In this document: in pieces, positions 45,840 through 58,615 of the stretch
Layout of the letters: each line of letters opens with the position of its first letter
Position numbering within the stretch: the stretch's first letter is position 1
Assembly: GCA_037892935.1 (NCBI GenBank)
Contig: JAYXKI010000011.1
Coordinates: forward strand, 434,001 to 498,000
From: Phlebopus portentosus
Taxonomy: Eukaryota; Basidiomycota; Agaricomycetes; Boletales; Boletinellaceae
Direction of reading: 5' to 3'
Length of the DNA stretch: 64,000 nt
The notes under the pieces: model-generated
The model's input: the letters and a program-made list of their open reading frames with translations, nothing else
The model's database searches: none
Told to the model about the DNA's origin: nothing
Program-made: the position numbers and the translations under genes

Positions 45840-48636
45840 TTATACTTCCATTCCCGAGCTCTCCTCCTTAACCGCGACGAGCTTCGATCGCCTCCTTGAT
45901 ATCCTCCCCGTCAAGCTCGAGACGCTCGGGCTTTTGGTTACGCCCGACCCAGACAAATGGACCTTTCCATCCCTTCCCCTTCTTCCGCGTTCTTCTCGAT
46001 CATTGCTGATACTGCCCAGGCTCTGCTCTTCGGAACGATCTGAAGATGCGTCGCGTCGCTCTTGTGGTGAGGAGGCATCTGAAGCACCCGAGCCAGACAC
46101 TGACGAGCCTCGATCTTGATCACGATCGTTCTCAACGTCACGATCTTGGTCATCGGCTTCGCGATCATCACCAGCGTCGCTCGAACCCGCCGCAGCGTTT
46201 CCTGGATGTTTGCCATGCACTCCATGAGTACTTTCGATATCCATGTCCATTTCCATGTCCATCTCAGCCATCGGCTCGAGTCCGCCAAAGTGCGACGCGA
46301 ACCCGCCACCCATGCCATTTCCAATTCCGTTTACACCTCCAAGTTCCATGGCGCGGTCATCAAACACATGTAGACCCTCGGCGCTAAACATACCCGCCAG
46401 CTCGTCCGCTTGGGGATCAGTGCCGGAGCCCGGAAGCAAAATAGGCAATGAATTGGATGAGGCTGGAGGAACAATGCCTGCCTCGGCCAGTCGCGATTCA
46501 AGCTCTCGATTTCTCACTGCTTGTACACCGACAAGCTGCTGAAGATACCGAATGTACTCGACACTCTTGCGCAGGATCATGCCTTTGTTCGCTTTAACTG
46601 GTTGAGAACTGCTCTCCTTTTCAGCCTTATCTCCTTTAGCGGTTTTCGATTTGGAGGATGCAGGGGGCTTTTCTGGAATATCTGCGTCCCCATCGTCGAA
46701 ATCTTTATCTTTTTTGTCATCATTAGCGCCTGATATGAAATCGATGCGGAACAGTGAAATAGATGAGCTCGCGCCCTTGAAAGTAGCGAAGAAGGGGTAG
46801 TACTAACCAGAAGAAACAGCACCAGTAGGATCGAGCATGACCTGAGGAATGAGAGTCGCAAGTTCACTGATTTTCTCATTGATATTGTCCCGACGGCGTC
46901 GCTCAACAGCGTTGTGAGACTCGCGCCTCCGGCGGCGTTTTTCATTTACAATCGCGGCTCTACTCCATACGAGAAAAAGGTAGTTCTTATTAGTAACGTT
47001 CGTGCTGTGAGTATCATATTGAAGAAACGAACTGTTTCGCTGCAGGATCCAAAGGAGTAGCAGGTTCTTCCTTACCAGAACCCGAAGTGACGGTATCTTT
47101 CGGAGAAATGCCCATACTTCCGACGCTGTGAACAGAATTAGCTTGCCGTCTCTTTAATTCTTCCTTGAACATTAAATACATACCTCGTGCCAAACGCACC
47201 AAAAGGTCCATGGCTCACACTATCCGGTGTCGGCAGACTAAACTCTGCGCCAGGCGTACTACCAGCATTCGCACCTGCATTCATTGAGTGGCCATTTCCA
47301 TTGATGCCATTGATGTTGATTCCGTTGACGCCTTTGAACTCGTTTACTCCAAACCATCCACTTGCCTGTCCGATCCCTGGTCCGCTACCATTCAAGTGGC
47401 CGGCGCCGGGACCCGGGCCGAGAGGCGATAAGGCGCTGCCGAGCCCGCCCATATTTCCAAGTGGACTAAGCGCACCGCCTGGTCCGCCATGCGGAGGAAT
47501 CACAATCGACGAAGGACGCGAAGCACTTCCGTTTCCACCCAAGGGCGGAGAGGGTAAGTTGTGGAGGTGATGTCCCAATTGTGTCTGATTGACGTTGCTC
47601 ATCGAATGAGACTGGGAATGAGAATGCGAGTGGGACAAGTGGGAGGCAGCGTGAACGAGTCCCTTCGGCGGCTCGCACCTTTCGTCGTGCGCGTCGGACC
47701 ACCTCCCTGGCTTTGATTCTGCGACGAGCCAGTGGTTGGTCTCGCACGGGAGCGGCTTCTTGACGATGATCTGGGCCCGCCTGTCGCGGACCGGCTATCC
47801 GCCCGCTTTCGACTTCCACCAAGCGGCTGCGGACTCTCGCTGTCCCGCGCAGGAAGACTGCTGGTAGACGTCGGAGTGAACGGGCCGAACGGATCGGTCA
47901 AATCATTTGTTCCGGATGCCGATAAAGCCAGAGATGGAGGGTGCGGATCATGATGAGTTGACAGCGGAGGAATCGTGCTATTAAAGTGCGCAGGGAAGGT
48001 ATCGCGACCGCCAAATAATCCGTTCTGGGCAGCGTGGGCGGCGTAGTTACCAGAATGGTGATCATAATGTCCATGTAGATGCGACGTCGCCAGGGAAGCC
48101 GGCTGGCTCAGTGGAGGGAGATCGGGGCGGTGAGATGTATGTGGAAGGGAAAACGCATGCGCGCCCGCGCCGGTAAAGTGGGATGATGGTGGGGCTGAAA
48201 TATCGAAAATGTTGTGCATATGCGTCTGTTCTGAACCATGATTCTGACCCTGATGCACTGGAGGTGTGTGCGTCGACCGTTCATTGGATGTTGCAGGACT
48301 CGCAGGGTTCATGAGCGACATCGCAAGTTCATCAGTTAGGTCCATCGCATTCGTGCGTGAAAAAGCGTCCGGTAGCGATAATGATGGCAGTCCGCTACCG
48401 CTCCCACCATTAATACCACCACTTCCACCACCGTTATTATTGTTGCTACAGTTATCGTTGGCGCCTTGATGCGCATGATGCGAGGAATGAGTCAAGAAAA
48501 GATCAAAGGGACCTGGAGGAGGTGAAGGCGGGTGGCCTGAGCTTGGCGAGGGCGAGGGCAAGTGAAACCCTTCTTGTCGCATCTTTGGCTGCGAGATCGA
48601 GCTGAACGAGCTTGAAGATGACGAGAAAAAGGACAT
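45840..48636 (-). CDS. bHLH transcription factor (one frame break)
   Basis: About 862 aa in four exons: 47184-48636, 47033-47125, 46808-46959, 45840-46729. A long N-terminal region is rich in Ser, His, Gly and Asn. The basic helix-loop-helix spans the junction of exons 3 and 4: RRRRRESHNAVERRRRDNIN, EKISELATLIPQ, an inserted acidic/Lys-rich loop, then KGMILRKSVEYIRYLQQLV. The basic region has His and Glu-Arg at E-box-contacting positions (H-x3-E-RxR), so it should bind CANNTG; it resembles USF/Esc1-type proteins rather than SREBPs. The first frame ends at 47599 after RRRDSFTL, whereas GLVHAASHLSHSHSHS continues in the next frame into the rest of exon 1. One missing G in the GGG run at 47661-47663 (plus-strand CCC) explains it. 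Target genes unknown. Confidence 0.85.
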
Positions 48637-51600
48637 TCCTGGTGCTTGGTGACGATGAGTACGATGAGCAACTCGAGCACGAACTTGAAGATAAATATGT
48701 ACTCACCAAAACCCGTGGGGGGCGCCTTGTCGTTGATAGCGACGCCCTAGAGCTCAAACTTTGGCTACAGTACTGTAGTCCGTGCTCGTCGAAAACAACG
48801 AGCTAACAGATCGTTGACGTCGTGAACTATGATGGCGTTGAGAAAGGGAGACGATGGCGAGAAAGGGAGGGCTAATGCAGGGGGGAGATGCGGGGCGTGC
48901 AAGCAAGAGCTGTAATGCGGGCGGGGGGTCGTACTTGAATACATTCTGGCTGCCATATCAGGCAGGCGTACCATGTCACACCAATTCACTGCTTCTTCTT
49001 CTTTGCTAATTTTCTGCCATTGCAGCCGAGGGAATCTCCTTACACGGACTCATACGCACCAAATGCGGACATAGGTGTCGGCGTACGCCGAAGAAGACCG
49101 AGGGATTCGTCACAGAGAATTCCGGAATGACGAGCCGAAAGAAGCCGAAGTAAGCTTTGTACGTAATGAGAGTGAGCCATCAAATGTTATTTCCCCGGAC
49201 GGACCCCAGATCGGACACTGACCGCCGGAGGGAGTTTGTTTTGTGTTATGGTTGCCGTTGACTGCCCACAATCGGATCGATTGACCACACCAGCTAATCA
49301 CAGTCCTTGCCTTATCTCCCCTCTTTTCCCCACACTAAACAACTCGGATTAGTCGTTGGCAGACCTACCTCCTCCACTTCTCCTTGTCTTCTCGTCACTG
49401 GAGTACCTTCATTTCACTGCGCTTGATTTTGAAGGGCAGAGTCAGGCACGCGTCCGCTCCAGTCCCTCTTCCGCGGCAGTGCTCGGTGCTCGGTCTGGTC
49501 TGTCAGGGTCTGTCCCACGCCCACGATCTCGATTATCCTCCTTTTTCTCGTCGTCGTCGTCTTTTCTCTAATAAACTCCAGAATAGTTTCGTTGATTGCC
49601 AACGATGGACATTCCACGCAAGCTGGCGACGTCATCCAGTTCATATCTCGTTCCAATCAGAACTTTTGGAATTCAGGACGCAGCAGCGCGTGGCGTGGAT
49701 AGGGATGACTCATTCCACAGACCCCGATCGGACCCCACAACAGTTCTTCTCTTCCTACAGCGTTGCGATGAGCTGAGCTTTCATTTCTCCTCTCGCTCAG
49801 GTCAAGAAAAAAAAACATAAAGTGCACATATCATATCCTTGTCCTTATCATTCTCCATGCAGATCGTTTCCCTTGGTCGGAACCTTAGCCAGTTCCAAAA
49901 GGACAGAAAAGGACTAACTCGGATATAGTCTCGAATTCAGTTCATCAACAGGCCCCGAAGTGCGATCCGCGCAAATACATTATGCAGGCAAATAATGAGT
50001 CTGACATTTGATGACAAACCAGTCGCGAAATATCCGCACATTCCAGAGCTTCTTCACTGACTTGCTGTCGTTTTGCTATTCTCTTATCAAATAATAGCAT
50101 CGACCCGAGTGCTTGTCCGACCGAGAGACAGAAGAACGTACATATTTTCACAACGAACGAAGAGCAACGATGCCGGATGCTGACGGAGACAAGGTCGGGC
50201 GAAAGTTTCATATCCACAGCCCTGCACCTGCATAATCGCGGGCCATAGAGAGTCCAAATACCAGATCCGTTCATCTATCCATTCCCCACACATGCAATTC
50301 ATTCCCCCACATTTGTGATATGCGCGGCAAGATTCAAGCTTAGCACTACCTCAACATTTCTCGTCGAATACAAAACCCCGCACGGAAACGCCTAAACGTA
50401 TTTCCTTGCTCCTGTACCCCGCTTATCCGCCATATCCGCAACCCGATCGCCGGACGTTAGACCCATCTACGTATCTACACCAAGTAGGTTCTGCTTACAA
50501 TGCATCCGTATGTATGCTTGAAGGTGCTGTGACGAGCGCGAGCCGATGGACGGGCCGTACTTAACGATGTAAAACTAACTTTTGAGAAATGTTCAGAAGT
50601 GCGGGACCGCCTGTCAAGCCCGCCCCAGGCCAAGACGTACATGTCTCACCTTTCTCAAGGTCAAGGTAAAAAACGATACAAGGATACAAGGCACAAAGGT
50701 ACCTCAAATTCCAGACATAAGGCCGAGCATGTCAGAAAGTCGGTGCACCAATGCACCCGAGAATGCACCTGAATGAAGGCAACCCCTCATCTAATCTATC
50801 TCTCACACCCAGTCTCCTCAAAGCCAGATTCGATAGATAGATAGGCTATATGGTCCACGCCGCAGCGCGTGTGCGGGGTAAGATTATCCACCACTCTTCC
50901 CGCAAGTCCCCCACAAAATCCGTACATCCGTCCCGCAGAAGCATCTTCCCGCTGGCCCTGCATCCCATTTCTTTGTCCGTGCCGTGCATCTCTTCGACGC
51001 GGAGATGAATAGATGAATATCATCCCTTGATCTCCTTTCTCTCTCCTCAGGGCTCGTCTAACGAATAAGTAAGATACCGGAATTTCCAAATACATATCGT
51101 AAATAAAACGGAAAAATGATCTCGCAAGTGAGGATTTGTGGAATTTGGAAATCGGAAGACCGGGACCGTTAAAGCGAGCGCGGGGTGAGGTCATCGTCCA
51201 TACTCGCCGCATCGCAAGCACAGCGTTTCATCTAACAGGGGACGACATTATTATTATTCCTCCGAATTGGGAATTTTGACTCTCTTCTCCTTCTCTCTTC
51301 CCTTTCTTTGGACCTGTTGTTTCACAATAATAATAACATTAATGAAAGTAGGATGAGTCAGAGGTGAACTTACCAGTACAAGTGGTCTCCGCTAACTTGT
51401 TTCAGGCCCCTTACCTTCCCTTCCCTTGCCATTACCTTACTATTCCTCTAGGAGATCGGAATCTGGACCCAGGCCAAGAGTCGTCTTCCATTTTGATTCC
51501 TACCCTGCCTTCCGCTTCTATTCTAATCCGCTCCTCCCTGAGTGGCCGCACCACCGTTACCTTACCGTTACCGTTGCCGTTCTGCACGCATTGCACATCA

Positions 51601-54600
51601 ATAATCAGTAACGCCGATTGACATTCTTTACTTGTTCGATGCCCGGCAGCGTAACGCTGATATTAATTCGCAATGTCAAGGAGAACCGAGAGGCATCCAC
51701 GTCGGGAATCGGGAGATGTGATCCAAACATGTACAGTATGTAAACATACTTGTGGGATCCCGTGTGGCCTATGTGCGGCGAACGTTCAGAACTGCTGCGG
51801 AATGGGCTTGATCAGGCGAGCGTACTGCGCGTGTGGCCAATTTCTGAAGCGAGGATATAATAGCCGAAGACCTTCAAGGCGAACAACATGTCTTTATCGA
51901 TCTGTGTTTCAGGCATTGCAAGAGCGTTGCCATTGGAGCTGCGGTGCGTGATCCAACCCAGTGAAAGCTACGAAAAAGATGGCACCACATTGGCAATCGA
52001 AAAGCTCTCTTCAGCACAGGACAATCTGTTGCCCAAACTTGATTGAAGATGAAGAGCGCAGTATCTTCCATTCATTTTATTCATCCGCGATGATTACCTG
52101 CGGCTCCAATCCTTTCGTCCAGGATTTCAATTTGTATTTACGCGGATCCGGTCGAGAAAATTACCTATTATGTTTTCGTGAGGTAACATGAGAATAAAAG
52201 CAAAGAGCAGCACATACACTGTCGGCTCGGTTTACGGCACCGGCAACCCGCACCGTGAACTGAATTCCCAGTCAAATAGGGTGATATTGGTAACAACAGA
52301 ATACCTACTTGCGAGGCACCAAGAACTCGTTGCATTGTCCTGTTACTCACTTTGTGACTTGATCTTCGCATAGTCTCGAAGTCCGCGGACTTTTCTGCAT
52401 ATTCTGTCACTCTGCACAAGGATGTTTTCCCATAAGCAACCATAGCGCATATCATATTCAATCGACCGAAAATCCAAGGAGCTGGACTTTATCAGCGCAT
52501 GTTGGCACGCCAAGCACAGCACAACGCAGGTAAGGCTTCCCAGTTCCGTGGGATTCAGTTTCGATTTGAATTAGGAAAACCTTATTCCGTGAAGTTGTAT
52601 CGCTACCTGGCCTTCCGTCGTTCCCTGCTGTTCCGAGGAGAACCGGTATTCTCGATATGTGTTGAATAACGCGAGAAATCGATCGATCCAATCCAGGCTT
52701 TAGACCCGGGAAACGAATGCTCAGCGAGTTCACTGCAGTTGCGACAGGATAGGAAAGATACGAGCGGTCCGGACGAGAGTTCTTACTACTATTCGTCAAC
52801 GAATACGCTCGCAGGGATTATCCGCACTCCAAAAAGTCTTCCAAGTTCCGGCGCTACCACCAGTATTCTTTCAGGTACTAAAGGGTAAACGAAGTTTATC
52901 ATCAAGGTATCCACTAACCACATTGTTGGCTGAAGAGACAAACTAAGGGCGAGAAGCATAGCAAATATCCAATGCCGCATTGTCACAGAATGGTCCTCTC
53001 CGGAGATCATTGAGAACTATGGATTACCAGCATTGATTGCGTCCGAGAAAGCGCCTAAACTGCGAGCAAGAGAAGCGCAGGTCTGCGGCAATTCTCGACC
53101 GGCGTCACAGCTGGAGCGTTCGGGAATCGGAACCTACTGTAGTCTGTTCGGTGTTCGCTAGATCCCCAATGTCTAATTCCTAAACCCCGCAGTCAGGTAC
53201 TACGTAAAAATCCAAGACCAAGACCTGCTGTTTCGCACAGTTCCGCATTCTCTCGTCCTCCCGTACATACACATCTGAACGGGGGTCGCTTCGGTGAACC
53301 CCGCCACGCGTTGTTCTCGTCGGACATTCGGACTCTTCTCATGATTCCTTTGATGAACCTTGTTCAAGGAACTCTGTTTGCTTTCAACGCTATTCTGACA
53401 GAGGTCTATGATGTATGAGCGCCAGGCGAACGACTATAATTGAACGCAAGATAACGGACTCTGTGCGCTGCCTAGAGGCTGGAAGCCCGGCCAAAGTCAA
53501 ATGAAGTCAAATGATGAAGAGGGTAATTAATCTCCCAGTACCAAGAATCGCGCATCGAGATGCGGGGAAGATAAGGGAAAGAATCAGCAAGGCAGAGGTT
53601 CGACGACAAACATCGCCAATAGGAACCTGACTTCCTAACTTTCTGTATCTGGTAAAAGGAAGGCGCCGGGAAGGAGAAGAAAATGAAACCCCAGTAGAAG
53701 AGCTATTATCATGAAGCTCCACAAAAATCCAACAGCGTGGAAGACATCCTACGGCTAGCTCGATACCTTTAAGTTCCAAGATTCCTGAGATGCAATTTTG
53801 GCCTTATGTGAGATCACTACCCTCGGCGTGCTATCTGCGGGGTAGCGGAAGTCACAGACTATGTCGTACGTTTTGGGATAGAAGTCTTCCTCCGGAGATC
53901 ACAAGACCTTCTTCGATTGTTGAGAGAATATGAGGGATACTCAGAGCTCGATTTCGGAAGATCGCAATGATGAATGAGGATTTCAATGTTAGCCTGAGAC
54001 TGTAGGAGATAAATAACGCCTTTAAGAGGGATGACAAGACCGTTCTGGACAGAGAATAAAAGCGGCAAGGTCAGTAAGTTGCGAAGACCTGAGTCGTGTT
54101 GATACGATAATGTGACCGGTTTCTTTTAGGTCCAGATTGTCGAGTTACATGTCCCACTCACGTACTCACGGCCTACTCGTTAAATAGTTCCAGGGAAACA
54201 CCTGATGCCCGAGAACGGCAGATATGCCGGCCAGAACGTTCTTTGCGGCAGACGGCAATGTGCATCTGCTTTTACAAAATTGACTTGACATAATGGTGAA
54301 ATCGCCAAGTATATCACCCCCGGTAACGCAGGAACAGTACGTGTAGGGATAATTCGAAAAATAAGAACGCATAGGACTCATTAAGTGCCGACAAATCCGA
54401 AGAAGCCAGGAGTGGCGAATTGGGAGGCATCGCCATTACTGGTGTGGGAGCGAAAGGACGGCAGGAAAACCGATTGCACTGTGGTTGGGTGGAGGTTGGA
54501 ATATCGAGCAGAAATACGGCGATTCCGTAAGAAGCATCCACCGACCCTTTGTGGTCACCCCGGCACGTCTAGCGCAGATGCGCATCACGCAAAAGTTCCG

Positions 54601-55768
54601 GATTACCCAATTGTAAACTCTGACCACAAGAATGTTGGGGGGCAATCAGTATTTAATACTTAGAGAGATAAGGGCAAACACTGCCGAGAACTTACCTTCC
54701 TATACTTCAGGAATCTCTGCGCCGCGGAACAGAGGCAGCGCGAGTGCCTATCGCAGGCCTGAGATTGAGCTCATCAGGAAGCTAGGGGCATTCAGAAGCA
54801 ACAAAAGAACCTTGCTAAGCGTTCAACCTTAGTTCTCATAGTCAATTTGAGCAAGAAGTGCTGTGTTATCCAGATATGGACCATCGTCGCCCCTTCTAGA
54901 GCTTGCAACAGCTCATAAACCACGGAGGCGCCCATCCGTGATTACCAGGAACATGCGTAGAATTCATCCCATCGGACAAATTTCTACGTGTTCGTTATCT
55001 ATGGCGCGGGTGAACTAGGAAATGCCGGACAGCCTCCGTAACTCGGTGAATTGCTCGTCCCCGCAAGTCAAAATCACGCGTATTTTCTCCGGTTGGTCCG
55101 CATGCTATCGCTCCTCCATCTCCGCATGCATCCGGAGACACTAAACGACGCGAGAGAACCACGTTCCGAGCGCCTGGCGTCGTCGCATACTTAGTCCCGC
55201 CGGGGGGGCAGAGAGACAGACATTCTGAGCATGGCTCGAGTACCTGAGATGTAGGATCAGCGGAGTAGGGCTGAAATCCGGCCGGTTAACGGAAGATCAG
55301 AGCCGATCATAATCGAGCATCCCAGCATTGCAGTCACAGATGCACCTTCACCAGTAACTAAACACTAGGCCACAGATCATCAATAGGAGAGTATGATATG
55401 CATCGAGGCTTACGATCCAGTCCATACGCATCGGAAACCATGCCCGACAGATTGAGAACGGTCGAGACGTCATGACGTGAAAGCAATTCAGAAAAGACAG
55501 AGACTAGGCGTCCACATTACGTGTATGAGAACAATTCAAACATAGAATAGCAAAGATTCAAGGAAGAGTTAGAGTGTCTGGATGCCCGCCTCGTTCGGAG
55601 ATGCGCGTGAGTCGCGCTCAGGCAAGAAGAGAGTCGAAGAATCGATCCAAACCAAAACCAACCACCCACGTGTTTGTCCTTGTTTATATCCGTCACGTGG
55701 AATGACGAGAGTTCTGACGGTCGGAAATTCACAGCGGACAAAGAGTTATTACAGCGCTTTGTAGAAGT
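48637..55768. other. 7-kb gene-poor region
   Basis: No frame exceeds about 141 codons, and none shows a domain I recognise (checked by reading translations such as 49384-49776 +, 50796-51221 -, 52458-52799 -). The first kilobase is the promoter side of the bHLH gene. The remainder has intermediate base composition without obvious tandem repeats. It may be heavily decayed transposon sequence, but I see no diagnostic motif. Confidence 0.45.
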
Positions 55769-55771
55769 AAT

Positions 55772-56409
55772 CACAGGGGGCAGAATCTTATTTTATAGCC
55801 TCAGAAATTTGATCCAGAATAGGAATGTAGAATAAAATCTTTTGAAACCCATTTTTAATTATAAAGAATTAGAAATATTTGAGATGTGAAAATAGGATTC
55901 AAAAGATTATTTTCTAATTCCTGTATTTTAAGCATTAAGAATTATAAGTTTTTAAAATTACTTTTTTTTTAACTTTTTGAGCTTGCATATTCTATTGAGT
56001 TTTATAAATTTGCATGGTATTGAAATAAATATAAATATTTTATATATTTGATAGTGTTTTCTAGGATAAATTATTTAAAATAAAAATTAGTCTGAAATAT
56101 GTTTGAGAATGTTATAAATAGGAGGACTTAAAATTTATAATTTTCTATATTGTTTTACTGCCTTTTTCATATGTATTGAAATCGCAACTTCTGTGATTTT
56201 GTCACACAGAACAGGCTACAAAATATAAAATCACCATATCTCACTCAATTTTGACCATTTTGCATGATCTAAGTTTTAAATCTATAGTTCTAATATCCAT
56301 TTAAACTCCAACAAGGATGAAAGAGATTTTGAGCAAAGAATGAGTGAGATATGCCACAAAAGGCCAATTTTAGACACATCTTTTATGTGACATAAGAACT
56401 TTTTTAGAT
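55772..56409 (+). repeat. Left arm of long inverted repeat
   Basis: Pairs with 56658-57260. Near-identity is highest in the outer 400 bases and falls inward, where small indels appear. Confidence 0.8.
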
Positions 56410-56657
56410 CATCCCTGTTTCTACATGTCCTATAATTTAAAATATGACTAGATGCAAATAGATTTTATTTTAGCTATTTACAGATTGATTTTATATAATT
56501 TAGTATACTGCTGGTTTGATAAAATTCTGAGCACATTTTCTATTTTTATAGTGCCCCCAGAAAAAATAAATTTTTTTGTATCAAAGCTGATGTTTTAAAT
56601 TATATTATGCCAATGGCACCAAAAGTCTAGGTTGATGTAACACTCAGTCTGAGGGTC

Positions 56658-57260
56658 TAAAAAATGCACATGAAGGAAGTATCTAAAATCGGCCTTTTGC
56701 AGCATATATCGCTCATTCTTTGCTCATTTCTCAAAATCCTTATTGTATTTTGAAATGGATATTTATAATTTTGTATTATAAAAACTTAGATTTAAAACTT
56801 ATAAATTAGTAATGGTGATTTTTATATTTTAGCCTTTTCTATTTGAAAATTTACAGAAGTCACAAGTTATTTGCCTTAAAACAATATAGAAAATTATAAA
56901 TTTTAAGTCCTCCTATTTATAACATTCTCAAACATATTTCAGACTAATTTTTATTTTAAATAATTTATCCTAGAAAACACTATCAAATATATAAAATATT
57001 TATATCTATTTCAATACTATGCAAATTTATAAAACTCAATAGAATATGCAAGCTCAAAAAGTTAAAAAAAAGTAATTTTAAAAACTTATAATTCTTAATG
57101 CTTAAAATATAGGAATTAGAAAATAATCTTTTGAATCCTATTTTACATCTCAAATATTTCTAATTCTTTATAATTAAAAATAAGTTTCAAAATATTTTAT
57201 TCTACATTTTTATTCTGGATCAAATTTCTAAGGCTATAAAATAAGATTCTGCCCTCTGTG
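56658..57260 (-). repeat. Right arm of long inverted repeat
   Basis: Reverse-complement partner of the left arm. The intervening spacer has no obvious counterpart. Confidence 0.8.
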
Positions 57261-57263
57261 AAT

Positions 57264-58615
57264 GGCACTCCCAGCTGTTTTTGGAATGAAGTAAAACAGT
57301 TTATATCATGTGACAAGCTTGACTTTGTGAAAATTTAACCTGCATCTAAGGGTCGGATCAAACTACTAGAAGCTTAAAGAGTCTAGAATTCAACTACCAA
57401 AGCCTAATGCCTAACGACTAAAGTCTAAAGGCTAATCTGAGCCCAATAGAGATATCACTGGCATTCCAGCACTGTCAGACTTGTGCCCAAGTGTACATGG
57501 TCCTTTATGAGATATACTTCACAGTATGTCATGCTACAAGTGAACACATGACTGCCAAATCGAAGTCCAACATCACATGCAAGAAGCGTTACATGCCAAT
57601 CTACCAAATTCTATAATACCCAAGCGACATGAAGAACTTGTTGTTACAACTCGAACCCCTCGAGCTGCAGACCCGATCACTTGGAGGATACTAGGATGGT
57701 ACAAGCCAGAGCTGCACAACTTATGTCCAGCCTCTACAGTACAAGCGAACCTTTATTTACTAAGGGACGCGAACCTGGACACCAAGCAATTACAACTGGT
57801 ACTCCAACGAAGGATATGACAATATATTCGCAACATTAGACTCTCAGGCAAAGTATAGCTAGTCACTTGAACACAATTGCATCCCCCAGCTGAACTCATA
57901 CAGTTCATAGTATGCATTGGACCATACTCTACACCAACCCAACATCTCAATACCGATGTGTGAGTTGTGCTTACACTCTTCAGACCACAAGATGAACAGT
58001 GAAGAGTCACATATCGAGCTGCTTACATTGCACTAAGAGCTGCAATCCCACCTGGTGATGGAATCAACGTCATAGTGAAGCACTGAGAGTGGAGCTTTCC
58101 ATACTGGAACAGCACCTCTATTGTCTCAGTTAGCAACCCCACAGAATTCTGTCATAGTGAAGATACATTGGAGCAAAGTGGCGCTCAGTGGAGCAGAATG
58201 ATGAAGGAAGTGATATAATAGTGGAGAGAAGTGGAGCAAGGTGGAGCAAGGTGGAGTAAAGTGGAGAGAAGATGAGTAAGAAATAGGACAGAAAATAGAT
58301 TATCTAGAAAGCATAAATAGCATTAGAAGTAGGCCCTCTTTCCCCCATCTTTCGATCCTCTTAACACATTGGTGACATCATCTTAACACACGATCCATTG
58401 TGTGCTTTGTACTACTATGCCTTTTGGAAATCCCAATCTGCTCTTACTCTACCTTGTCTCTGAAAGTATCCCTAACTAGGACTGCAACTAGGAAGGATAG
58501 TAAGGGGACCGTGTGGTACAGCTAAACGTGAGTAGATAGATCACCTCTGCACAACATACCGCTGCTTAGGCAAAAGGATTGAAACTGGTGTAACCCCAGA
58601 CCTACACCTCTAACA
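57264..58615. other. Intergenic or decayed repeat sequence
   Basis: No gene recognised. About 58,140-58,275 holds a degenerate repeat of GTGGAG/GTGGAGCAAG units. The stretch 58,330-58,600 has the feel of retroelement leader sequence, but no LTR partner is visible. The retrotransposon homology starts abruptly at 58,616. Confidence 0.4.
58140..58275 (+). repeat. Degenerate GTGGAG-type short tandem repeats
   Basis: Units such as GTGGAGCAAG, GTGGAGTAAA and GTGGAGAGAA recur irregularly. Confidence 0.5.

Larger units (their letters stand above)
55769..57263. mobile_element. 1.49-kb AT-rich foldback (MITE-like) DNA element with CACAG termini
   Basis: Element proper 55772-57260. The left end CACAGGGGGCAGAATC is matched by the complement of the right end (CACAGAGGGCAGAATC, one mismatch), and the match continues inward with few differences for about 640 bases per arm (left to about 56,409, right from about 56,658), around a spacer of about 250 bases. 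It is flanked by a direct AAT on each side (55769-55771 and 57261-57263), a candidate 3-bp target-site duplication. CACAG-type ends with 3-bp duplications suggest the CMC/EnSpm (CACTA) group of DNA transposons. No transposase is encoded, so it would be non-autonomous. Its extreme AT content contrasts sharply with its surroundings. Confidence 0.85.

Noticed and set aside
2985..47663. Programmed ribosomal frameshifting as cause of the many frame breaks
   Set aside because: The sites share no slippery heptamer, occur in unrelated genes, and two cases (HIS5 versus others) go in opposite directions.
49384..49776. 130-codon and similar frames in the gene-poor region
   Set aside because: Ser/Arg-rich chance translations overlapping frames on other strands, without motifs.
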